DNA from: Aplectana chamaeleonis
Taxonomy: Eukaryota > Nematoda > Chromadorea > Rhabditida > Cosmocercidae
Direction of reading: 5' to 3'
Length of the DNA stretch: 64,000 nucleotides
NCBI GenBank assembly: GCA_029168955.1
Contig: JAPDOI010000009.1
Span: 682,001-746,000, forward strand
Shown here in pieces: positions 54,806 to 64,000 of this stretch. Made by a program: the position numbers and the translations under genes. The notes beneath the pieces are model-generated. The model was not told the origin of the DNA and did not search any database. It saw only the letters and a program-made list of their open reading frames with translations. Positions within the stretch are counted from its first letter, which is position 1, and each line of letters opens with the position of its first letter.

Positions 54806-55920
54806 TATGGAATCTGATGCATCAAGGATCAGGAATCATGAGGAATTCGTTCAAGGGCGAGCACTGATGGAACGTTTACGAGTGATAAATATTCCGATTC
54901 GATTTTACAAGGATTTGAAATTGCTGGTAAAGGACATACCGGAATGGACATAGGGTGAGTAATGAAACACTCTTATAAAAAGAATATAAGGAGGAGTAAT
55001 TAAACGTACTAAAATTAGTGTGAGCAGGATTTAAAAAAAATGCTCAGATGAAAAAGGTCTAGAAAAGGTCTAGAAAAATACCACAGAAGAAATAGGATAA
55101 AACGATATAAGTCATTACAGGTATGTCAACGCAGATGATAAATTTCCGCTAACATGGCCAACACAGATAGGAAAGAAAACGGATGTATTCTCAGTCAGCG
55201 TAAGTAAGCAAATCGAGAAATCACAAATGTAAAAAGATCAAGATACAATTGCAGGTCAAAATGTCATATGCTTATTGGAATGATTTCCTGTCGAATGGTA
55301 AAGATGTCTTGGAGGCTTTCAACAAGAAGAACACATGTAAAATTAGGTTCATCCAGGAGAAGACAATGAGAAGTAATGAAAAATGCAGACTATGGTAAGC
55401 AAGGTTAAACGTAATAAAAAGCTGTTGTGGTTAAAATGAATAAGATATTACAGCTTGTATGTGAGACATCAACTACGTCAACGTTATCAAAAACAAGGAA
55501 AATCTCCAATAGAGATGAAGATACAAAGGACAAACTGAAATTAGGTGAACTAGGGGTAAGTTAAAATTCAGCTAGGAAATTAGGAGAGTGAAAGAAAAAA
55601 TGATATTTGATTAGCATAAATGTACATATGTTCAGATATTTGATCCTGTAGTTTTGGTAGCTAGGCTCGAAATCGATATGACGGACTGGAAAGGGCTATC
55701 AATAGAGTCACTAATGGATGAATGGACAAAGAAACACCTGGTGAGTGAGCAACATAGATAAGAGTGTGAAAAAGGAATAAATAAAAGTATTAAGATCGGA
55801 GAAAAAGCGCTGGGTACAATGACTCTTCCTGGATTAGACAACAACAAGAGGAAGGCTGAAGAAGAAGTCATAGTGGACAAGAGATGCAGAATGGAGGAAA
55901 CAGATGATAATATAGAGTAA
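54806..55920 (+). pseudogene. Antisense six-exon passenger gene, unit A (broken copy)
   Basis: Same exon plan as the intact copy in unit B (ATG at 54807, TAA at 55918-55920). Two differences break it. At the end of exon 1 the sequence reads ACATAGGGTGAG where unit B has ACAGGGTGAG, giving a TAG before the donor. In exon 4 one G is missing from AAAGGGACA, which brings an in-frame TGA. Splice borders and the AATAAA after the stop are kept. Confidence 0.7.
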
Positions 55921-56561
55921 TCAATGCATTAAGAAGGAATAAATCATTGTGCTCGGATTACAAGATTGAAATTGTATATAAGCGATATCGCAAAGGAGTT
56001 AAGCTAAAATCAAAGTAAGACTGAATATAGGATCGTTAACAAGGAAAAAGTTAAGTGTAAGTAGGAAGGGGATAGGAACGCAAACAATGAGGATGGCCGT
56101 ATGGCCTGGCCGTATGGTTTACGAGTTACTAGGACCGTATGGTCTAGCAAAAATCAAGGAAAGGATCCGAATGAAATTAGATATCAAAAAGAGTACATCA
56201 ATATGTATTCGGGCTAGTAAAGATTAGCCCCCTGGGTTACCCTCAAGGAGGAAAATCTCACTAGCGAAAATCAATAGAAAAGAAGATATGTTACAGAAAA
56301 CGGAAGAAAATGAAAGGCTATAACTGACAATGTTTCGCCTCTTATCCCTAGACATTGTAGAAAATGAGCAAAATGGAGTTAAAATTATGTAGAATAAGCA
56401 CTCCCCGAGGCTCATCGGTAGGGTAAGGAGTGCAATAAGAATCATAATGTTAGTAGCCACTTTATATACGGGAAGAGGTCAAGAAATTGGCGCCAAGTGA
56501 GTCAAGCAGAGACCAAATACAGAGACGTGTTGCTAAAGAAAAAGAAGAGAGTAGGGGAGGA

Positions 56562-59423
56562 TTAACTACAAGCTAGTTTACCTAAACTGGTAAGGATATT
56601 TACCAAGTCACGAGTATTGCTATAAGGTAATCCAAATTTATGAAATAAGTTATTTCTAACAATGCATTTGAAAATCGACTTAAAAATAGTATTTTCTGTA
56701 TAACCTAGGTCAAACAACTCATTAATCAAGATACTAATCCTATTCGTAAACGACTCTGTTAGAAAACAAGTTCTAGAAATTCTCAAAGTTTCGGTGTAAA
56801 TGATAGATTCTTTCAACTGTTTTGAAATCACAGAACTATTATGGGGGAACCTATGTACCCTAAAGTTGAAAAGTTCGGTTTTATTAAATAACTTGGTAAT
56901 AATCTTATTTTCTTTAATTAGAATATCCAAGTCTAGGTACTGGCAATGACTAGGGCAGGAATGAGTAGTATCAAAATGCATAACATCATTGTAAGTGGTT
57001 TTCAAAAAACTTTGGACAAAATTTTCTTCATAATTATGTATGATCAAAAGATCATCCATGTATCTAAAAGGCTTGAAAATTTTATTTTTAGATTTTTTCC
57101 AATTTTTAGAATAGTTGTATTCAGAGTAGCATAAGGTGAGGTCTGCAATAATTGGACTAGCATTTCCACCCTGTGGTACTCCTTTAACTTGTTTAAAAAT
57201 AGAATTGCCTGTTCTACAAAAGCTGTTATCCAGAAGAAAATTCAAAAGGTAAACAACATCCTGTATTTGATAATACCTAAAGTTAGTCAAATTAGTCTCA
57301 TCAGAATAGATTAGCATTTCTGAAACAAATCTCAAGAATAGCTGAGATATTTCTAATTATAAAGCTATGAGGAATGTTAGTGAACATATTAGTGAAATCA
57401 GCTGAATATACTTTGATGTTACTATACTCTAAGCAAAAAGTTGTTGTGAAATATCAATATTGTCGATAGACCAGAAATTAGAAAAGCAATTAGTATTATT
57501 AAATACCATTTTACTATAGTTTCAGAAATGTTTTTTTGAAAAAGGGAAGAAAGTTTTTGAGTTCTATGGCCAGGTTTTTGATGGAGCTACAAATGCTCCA
57601 CAAATGAAGCGGAATTTAATAGGGTTTTATGTAACTTAGGTAAGCAGTAAATTATAGGTATATCGCCTTTTTCAACAACTGGTAAGTAATTAGCAAGGAG
57701 AAATTTTTCATGTTTTTTAATGATATCCGTAGTGTCACTAATATCAGTTCGTTCATAAATTTCATTTGAAGTATTCCCGCTAGATGATGTACCCATTTCT
57801 GATAAAATTGTTTTTATATACAATTTTTTACAAATGAATCCATAATTGTTACTAGCTTTATCCAAAGGGCAAATAACAAAGTTGTCCTGAATATGTGTCA
57901 AGGTTGTTTTGAAATTAACCGGTAAATCATCATAGGCATGACTATTGTAAATGAAAGGTTTAATCTTCTTTTTAAGAAGTTGGGTATAGGATTTATCGAG
58001 ATCTTTCACCTTAGAGGTACTAAGTTTATATCTAGTTTTAATTTTATAAATAACGTGCTCAATAAAATTGTTCCAAATGTGCTTAATGTCAGTAATTTTG
58101 AGTTTAATCTTAGGTCTAAATTTCGTTCCTTTCCTAAGAATCTGTCTGATATCAGATTGGGGAAAGATTTCCAAATCTCCTGTAACAATATGCATGTGGT
58201 GAGGATCTTTGAAGCGGTCAAACTGTTTATTTTCACAAATACAAGGAGAGTTAATAATGTGGTTGATTTCAGAAGTAGATATAGTTTTTAGGAATCGGTT
58301 ATAATTAAATATTAATTTAGAAATAGGTTGATTATAGGAGTAGATTACTCTGAATGGGGTGTAGTTAATATAAGTGTTCCTATCAAAGGATCTTTTGAGA
58401 AGTTTATTGTTATGAAGTCTATTAATATTAATTTTGTTAAGAATTTCATTGTAGAAAGGAAATTTTATGTTTTTATACTTGGTACTATTTCTATCAGTTC
58501 TATATTGAGTTTTACCAAAATAATATGGACAAAGAGAAGTAAGCAAAAGGAGTCTTTTCTTTCGAAAGGTTTAATGGTAACTTTTGTTTGAGAATTATGT
58601 CAATTAAAATATCCCGGAATTTATCAGTTTTACATTTGAGTTCACGAAACAATTTGTAATCATTATTTTCTATTAACAAGCGGGAGATGGTGTTCAAAAC
58701 ACTGTATGAATCAAATTTGGTTTCAGATTTTTTCTTTTTAGTGTTACCTCTATTAAAACGTTGTTTAATAATTTTAAGGTTGAAGAAAGGGTGATTAGGT
58801 TTATGTAGAAGAGGATTAGGTATATTAGTAATATTCCCGTATCCTTTGATATTGTCGTTAAATCCGAAAGGAAAGGAAGTCATGAGTAACTTGATCCAAA
58901 AAAGTTCTTTATTAAGTAGAACTTTTTTATCTTTATTTTCTTCTAAATTATCAAGGATAGTAATCCTAATATTTGCTATGTTACACCCAGATTCACTAAA
59001 ATGTCGGTAAAAAATTTTTTTATCGTCTTTTCCAATATTTCTGAGATGTTCTAACATCCGAGATTTGAGCTCTCGAGTGGTAACACCAACATATTGTTTC
59101 CGACAATCAAAACATGTTAGGCAGTAGATAACATTTCTAGATTTGCAGTCGGAAAAGGACGCCTTATATGTATTAATACGAAAACATGTGGTGCAACTAT
59201 CTATAATAAAGCTTTGATTCAGTAACTTACAAACGCTACATTTTTTATTAGAACAATTAGTACTAGTGTACTCGTTGCCAAAATTTTGTAGATAGTACCG
59301 ACCTTCTCTTTTAATTTTGTAAAATAATATTTTTTCATAATATTTAGGGGAGCTTTGCGTCAGATTGACAGCGCGACCAACTTGACCCGCAAGATGCGAG
59401 TACGCCGGCGAAAACGATCCCAA
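56562..59423 (-). CDS. Naiad-type Penelope-like protein: N-terminal GIY-YIG, CxC motif, reverse transcriptase
   Basis: Starts at ATG 59423 (MGSFSPAYSH...). N-terminal part: Cys-rich CSNKKCSVC, then GIY-YIG nuclease VIYCLTC...QYVGVTTRELKSR (98-122) with CCHH residues C104, C107, H126, H141 and the downstream ELFWIKLLMTSFPFGFN block. After a frame change near 58550 (homopolymer; continuous in units A and C) comes NSPCICENKQF, the CxC motif at 58235-58243, then the reverse transcriptase: IIYCLPKLHK, GVPQGGNASPI, YMDD (FRYMDDLLIIHN) and QYLDLDILI. Total span would give about 950 residues. N-terminal nuclease plus CxC plus CCHH defines the Naiad clade, which copies RNA into DNA and is related to telomerase. 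Read as one protein with two or three frame breaks; a deletion near 57310 removes part of the block with the first catalytic Asp. Confidence 0.88.
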
Positions 59424-59449
59424 TTTGTTATTTTTGGAAAGTTTTAGCC

Positions 59450-59650
59450 CGAAATTTTTGGACCAGTAGACTGGCTAAGATAGGCCCATGAGTGTTAGCC
59501 AGTGGGGGGGTTGCATGAAAATGCTTTGGCTGGGCTGCAGCCAGGGCTTAGCGAAGCCCTAAAAAGAGGGGCAATCTCTAGCCTCCCGAGGACACCCACC
59601 CCCACCAAGCTGGGTGCCCTCTTATAAGGGGATCAAAGAGATTGTGCAGA
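59450..59650. promoter_or_regulatory. GC-rich structured segment between the divergent genes, unit B
   Basis: Practically identical to 54230-54430 of unit A: same hairpin AGGGCTT/AAGCCCT, same CAATCTCT/AGAGATTG pair, TATA-like CTTATAAGG at about 59631. A consensus donor CAG|GTGAGT at 59728/59729 lies downstream, which would join a non-coding first exon to the ATG exon at 60025. Confidence 0.45.
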
Positions 59651-60024
59651 AGGTGGTACTATCTATAGACAGTTAGGAAGGAAATAATTCAAAAGGCTGA
59701 TAGAAAATCATAAAAAGAGGAAATACAGGTGAGTATGTCAAAAGGTTAGTATGTTAAAAGATTGCAGCGATTCCAAACCAGAAATTATTCTAAATTATTG
59801 AGAAAATAGAAGAAAGTCTAAGTAATGGTGCTCCAATATATCACAGAAGTACTGTATTAAAGGGCGAAAATATGGGTGTTCTAGGCCTAAAAATTGTTGG
59901 AAGTTAACAATTATATCAGAAGTTCTCTAGATTTCATTGAACCATTCCCTTCATCTTGGTACTAGTGAAAGTTAATCAAATAGTTCTAGCTATAGTGATA
60001 ATCTAAAATATTCAAATATTTCAG

Positions 60025-61149
60025 TATGGAATCTGATGCATCAAGGATCAGGAATCATGAGGAATTCGTTCAAGGGCGAGCACTGATGGAACGTTTACGA
60101 GTGATAAATATTCCGATTCGATTTTACAAGGATTTGAAATTGCTGGTAAAGGACATACCGGAATGGACAGGGTGAGTAATGAAACACTCTTATAAAAGAA
60201 TATAAGGAGGAGTAATTAAACGTACTAAAATTAGTGTGAGCAGGATTTAAAAAAAAAAAAAAAAAATGCTCCAGATGAAAAAAGGTCTAGAAAAAGGTCT
60301 AGAAAAATACCACAGAAGAAATAGGATAAAACGATATAAGTCATTACAGGTATGTCAACGCAGATGATAAATTTCCGCTAACATGGCCAACACAGATAGG
60401 AAAGAAAACGGATGTATTCTCAGTCAGCGTAAGTAAGCAAATCGAGAAATCACAAATGTAAAAAGATCAAGATACAATTGCAGGTCAAAATGTCATATGC
60501 TTATTGGAATGATTTCCTGTCGAATGGTAAAGATGTCTTGGAGGCTTTCAACAAGAAGAACACATGTAAAATTAGGTTCATCCAGGAGAAGACAATGAGA
60601 AGTAATGAAAAATGCAGACTATGGTAAGCAAGGTTAAACGTAATAAAAGCTGTTGTGGTTAAAATGAATAAGATATTACAGCTTGTATGTGAGACATCAA
60701 CTACGTCAACGTTATCAAAAACAAGGAAAATCTCCAATAGAGATGAAGATACAAAGGGACAAACTGAAATTAGGTGAACTAGGGGTAAGTTAAAATTCAG
60801 CTAGGAAATTAGGAGAGTGAAAGAAAAAATGATATTTGATTAGCATAAATGTACATATGTTCAGATATTTGATCCTGTAGTTTTGGTAGCTAGGCTCGAA
60901 ATCGATATGACGGACTGGAAAGGGCTATCAATAGAGTCACTAATGGATGAATGGACAAAGAAACACCTGGTGAGTGAGCAACATAGATAAGAGTGTGAAA
61001 AAGGAATAAATAAAAGTATTAAGATCGGAGAAAAAGCGCTGGGTACAATGACTCTTCCTGGATTAGACAACAACAAGAGGAAGGCTGAAGAAGAAGTCAT
61101 AGTGGACAAGAGATGCAGAATGGAGGAAACAGATGATAATATAGAGTAA
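60025..61149 (+). CDS. Unknown 232-residue protein from a six-exon gene carried antisense in the Penelope-like unit
   Basis: Exons 60025-60171 (ATG 60026), 60350-60428, 60484-60623, 60682-60784, 60865-60969 and 61024-61149 (TAA 61147-61149). Five introns of about 55-180 bp have GT...AG borders, four with strong GTGAGT/GTAAGT donors; phases agree throughout. AATAAA follows at 61167-61172. The acceptor ATTTCAG sits one base before the ATG, typical of a nematode trans-splice or 5'-UTR acceptor; a possible upstream donor is at 59729. The product is basic and mostly helical in look: MERLRVINIPIRFYKDLKLL, FLSNGKDVLEAFNKKNTC, CLYVRHQLRQRYQKQGK, ending with an NLS-like NNKRKAEEE and an acidic tail. 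No family is recognised. It is divergent from the reverse-transcriptase gene, about 600 bp apart. Could be a host gene captured by the element or an element-encoded factor. Confidence 0.75.
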
Positions 61150-61498
61150 TCAATGCATTAAGAAGGAATAAATCATTGTGCTCGGATTACAAGATTGAAA
61201 TTGTATATAAGCGATATCGCAAAGGAGTTAAGCTAAAATCAAAGTAAGACTGAATATAGGATCGTTAACAAGGAAAAGGTTAAGTGTAAGTAGGAAGGGG
61301 ATAGGAAGGCAATCAATGAGGATGGCCGTATGGCCTGGGCTGTATGGCCTACGAGTTACTAGACCGTATGGTCTAGCAAAATCAAGGAAAGGATCCGAAT
61401 GAAATTAGATATCAAAAAGAGTACATCAATATGTATTCGGGCTAGTAAAGATTAGCCCCTGGAGTTACCCTCAAGGAGGAAAATCTCACTAGCGAAAA

Positions 61499-64000
61499 TC
61501 AATAGAAAAGAAGATATGTTACAGAAAACGGAAGAAAAATGAAAGGCTATAACTGACAATGTTTCGCCTCTTATCCCTAGACATTGTAGAAAATGAGCAA
61601 AATGGAGTTAAAATTATGTAGAATAAGCACTCCCGAGGCTCATCGGTAGGGTAAGGAGTGCAATAAGAATCATAATGTTAGTAGCCACTTTATATACAGG
61701 AAGAGGTCAAGAAATTGGCGCCAAGTGAGTCAAGCAGAGACCAAATACAGAGACGTGTTGCTAAAGAAAAAGAAGAGAGTAGGGAGGATTAACTACAAGC
61801 TAGTTTACCTAAACTGGTAAGGATATTTACCAAGTCACGAGTATTGCTATAAGGTAATCCAAATTTATGAAATAAGTTATTTCTAACAATGCATTTGAAA
61901 ATCGACTTAAAAATAGTATTTTCTGTATAACCTAGGTCAAACAACTCATTAATCAAGATACTAATCCTATTCGTAAACGACTCTGTTAGAAAACAAGTTC
62001 TAGAAATTCTCAAAGTTTCTGGTGTAAATGATAGATTCTTTCAACTGTTTTGAAATCACAGAACTATTATGGGGAACCTATGTACCCTAAAGTTGAAAAG
62101 TTCGGTTTTATTAAATAACTTGGTAATAATCTTATTTTCTTTAATTAGAATATCCAAGTCTAGGTACTGGCAATGACTAGGGCAGGAATGAGTAGTATCA
62201 AAATGCATAACATCATTGTAAGTGGTTTTCAAAAAACTTTGGACAAAATTTTTCTTCATAATTATGTATGATCAAAAAGATCATCCATGTATCTAAAAGG
62301 CTTGAAAATTTTATTTTTAGATTTTTCCAATTTTAGAATAGTTGTATTCAGAGTAGCATAAGGTGAGGTCTGCAATAATTGGACTAGCATTTCCACCCTG
62401 TGGTACTCCTTTAACTTGTTTAAAAATAGAATTGCCTGTTCTACAAAAAGCTGTTATCCAGGAGAAAATTCAAAAGGTAAACAACATCCTGTATTTGATA
62501 ATACCTAAAGTTAGTCAAATTAGTCTCATCAGAATAGAAACTGTGATAACCATTAGTGGCTATGTATTTTTTGTTAGCATTTCTGAAACAAATTTCAAGA
62601 ATAGCTGAGATATTTCTAATAATAAAGCTATGAGGAATGTTAGTGAACATATTAGTGAAATCAGCTGAATATACTTTGATGTTACTATACTCTAAGCAAA
62701 AAAGTTGTTGTGAAATATCAATATTGTCGATAGACCAGAAATTAGAAAAGCAATTAGTATTATTAAATACCATTTTACTATAGTTTCGGAAATGTTTTTT
62801 GAAAAAGGTAAGAATGTTTTTGATTTCTATGGCTAGGCTTTTGATGGAGCTACAAAATGCTCCACAAATGAAGCGGAATTTAATAGGGTTTTTATGTAAC
62901 TTAGGTAAGCAGTAAATTATAGGTATATCGCCTTTTTCAACAACTGGTAAGTTATTAGCAAGGAGAAATTTTTCATGTTTTTTAATGATATCCGTAGTGT
63001 CACTAATATCAGTTCGTTCATAAATTTCATTTTAAGTATTCCGCTAGATGATGTACCCATTTCTGATAAAATTGTTTTTATATACAATTTTTTACAAATG
63101 AATCCATAATTGTTACTAGCTTTATCCAAAGGGCAAATAACAAAGTTGTCCTGAATATGTGTCAAGGTTGTTTTGAAATTAACCGGTAAATCATCATAGG
63201 CATGACTATTGTAAATGAAAGGTTTAATCTTCTTTTTAAGAAGTTGGGTATAGGATTTATCGAGATCTTTCACCTTAGAGGTACTAAGTTTATATCTAGT
63301 TTTAATTTTATAAATAACGTGCTCAATAAAATTGTTCCAAATGTGCTTAATGTCAGTAATTTTGAGTTTAATCTTAGGTCTAAATTTCGTTCCTTTCCTA
63401 AGAATCTGTCTGATATCAGATTGGGGAAAGATTTCCAAATCTCCTGTAACAATATGCATGTGGTGAGGATCTTTGAAGCGGTCAAACTGTTTATTTTCAC
63501 AAATACAAGGAGAGTTAATAATGTGGTTGATTTCAGAAGTAGATATAGTTTTTAGGAATCGGTTATAATTAAATATTAATTTAGAAATAGGTTGATTATA
63601 GGAGTAAATTACTCTGAATGGGGTGTATTTAATATTAGTGTTCCTATCAAGGAATCTTTTAAGAAGTTTGTGGTTAAGAAGTCTATTAATATTAATATTG
63701 TTAAGAATTTCATTGTAGAAAGGAAATTTGATGTTTATATACTGGGTACTATTTCTATCAGTTCTATATTGAGTTTTACCAAAATAATATGGACAAAGAG
63801 AAGTAAGCAAAAGGAGTCTTTTTTCTTTCGAAAGGTTTAATGGTAACTTTTGTTTGAGAATTATGTCAATTAAAATATCACGGAATTTATCAGTTTTACA
63901 TTTGAGTTCACGAAACAATTTGTAATCATTATTTTCTATTAACAAGCGGGAGATGGTGTTCAAAACACTGTATGAATCAAATTTGGTTTCAGATTTTTTC
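61499..64000 (-). mobile_element. Tandem unit C of the permuted Penelope-like element, cut by window end
   Basis: Third head-to-tail unit; only its 3' half is inside the window. Near-identical to units A and B with small homopolymer differences. The array continues past 64000, so its length and right border are unknown. Confidence 0.88.
61789..64000 (-). pseudogene. Permuted Penelope-like protein, unit C (partial, frameshifted)
   Basis: 62917-63963 is open from the linker after the nuclease through the CxC motif into the first reverse-transcriptase blocks. 62441-62773 carries YSADFTNMFTNI with the catalytic Asp, and 62056-62259 and 61789-62013 the C-terminal part. A lost base near 63030 (ATTTTAAGTATTCCGC versus ATTTGAAGTATTCCCGC) and others at homopolymers break the frame. 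The N-terminal nuclease lies beyond the window. Confidence 0.82.

Larger units (their letters stand above)
51019..56270 (-). mobile_element. Tandem unit A of the permuted Penelope-like (Naiad-type) element, 5,252 bp
   Basis: First unit of a head-to-tail array. On the - strand its order is: 5' region containing the antisense spliced gene, GC-rich segment, long ORF, 3' tail ending at 51019. Unit B starts with the same TCAATAGAAAAGAAGATATG at 56271. Units differ mainly by one-base homopolymer differences. The left border lies inside a hAT-type element. Confidence 0.88.
56271..61498 (-). mobile_element. Tandem unit B of the permuted Penelope-like element, 5,228 bp
   Basis: Second, complete unit. 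Joined directly to unit A at 56270/56271 and to unit C at 61498/61499, without spacer, so neighbouring units act as long repeats of each other, as in the tandem insertions and pseudo-LTRs known for Penelope-like elements. About 100 bp of the reverse-transcriptase region present in unit A (around 52050-52110) is reduced here near 57310. Confidence 0.9.

Noticed and set aside
54000..54900. Hammerhead ribozyme in the permuted element
   Set aside because: CTGATAGAAA near 54477 and CTGATGGAACG near 54865 resemble pieces of the core, but no full CUGANGA / stem / GAAA / GUC order was found on either strand.
55632..55880. 82-codon - strand ORF, repeated at 60861-61109
   Set aside because: Antisense to exons 5 and 6 of the spliced gene and crossing an intron; the + strand has the splice signals and matching phases.

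Overview
The window reads as nuclear DNA of a nematode: AT-rich, full of transposable elements, with multi-kilobase introns, TTTCAG-type splice acceptors and no bacterial gene layout. The best evidence is a nine-exon gene (about 2.15-17.85 kb, + strand) whose joined exons match the Srt family of seven-transmembrane chemoreceptors, a nematode-specific family. Its introns hold MITEs (short non-autonomous DNA transposons), a 1.1-kb inverted-repeat element and several TTCGAA-rich satellite arrays.

A second host gene on the + strand (30.69 to at least 49.25 kb) encodes a CDP-alcohol phosphotransferase of the ethanolaminephosphotransferase (EPT1/SELENOI) type. Its catalytic signature is split over two exons and is complete. 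At least two stretches of the protein were not found, and one exon carries a frameshift at a small duplication, so this copy is damaged, misassembled, or has exons I could not see. Its introns contain a Penelope-like element with a C-terminal GIY-YIG endonuclease (34.8-36.9 kb, - strand) and two copies of one non-LTR retrotransposon. One copy is 5'-truncated (40.68-42.96 kb, - strand). The other is end-to-end (44.64-48.10 kb, + strand) and starts with a 2A-like peptide and a PHD finger. Each is bounded by an exact 12-bp target-site duplication.

Between the two genes (18-30.6 kb) lies a repeat graveyard: a 1.13-kb palindrome made of two head-to-head MITEs, a GC-rich TIR family, a hAT-type element of 2,563 bp with an 8-bp target duplication (GTGCAAAC), and several foldback MITEs.

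The right-hand 13 kb (51.02-64.0 kb) is a head-to-tail tandem array of about 5.23-5.25-kb units (two complete, one cut by the window end), inserted into a second copy of the hAT-type element. On the - strand each unit encodes a Penelope-like protein with permuted order: N-terminal GIY-YIG endonuclease with CCHH residues, then a CxC motif, then reverse transcriptase. This is the Naiad-type organisation. On the + strand, divergently arranged, each complete unit carries a six-exon gene with consensus splice sites, consistent phases and an AATAAA signal. In the second unit it is intact and predicts a 232-residue basic protein that I do not recognise. A compact GC-rich segment with hairpins and a TATA-like box lies between the two. 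This pairing of a permuted Penelope-like element with an antisense, intron-containing passenger gene is the most interesting thing in the window.
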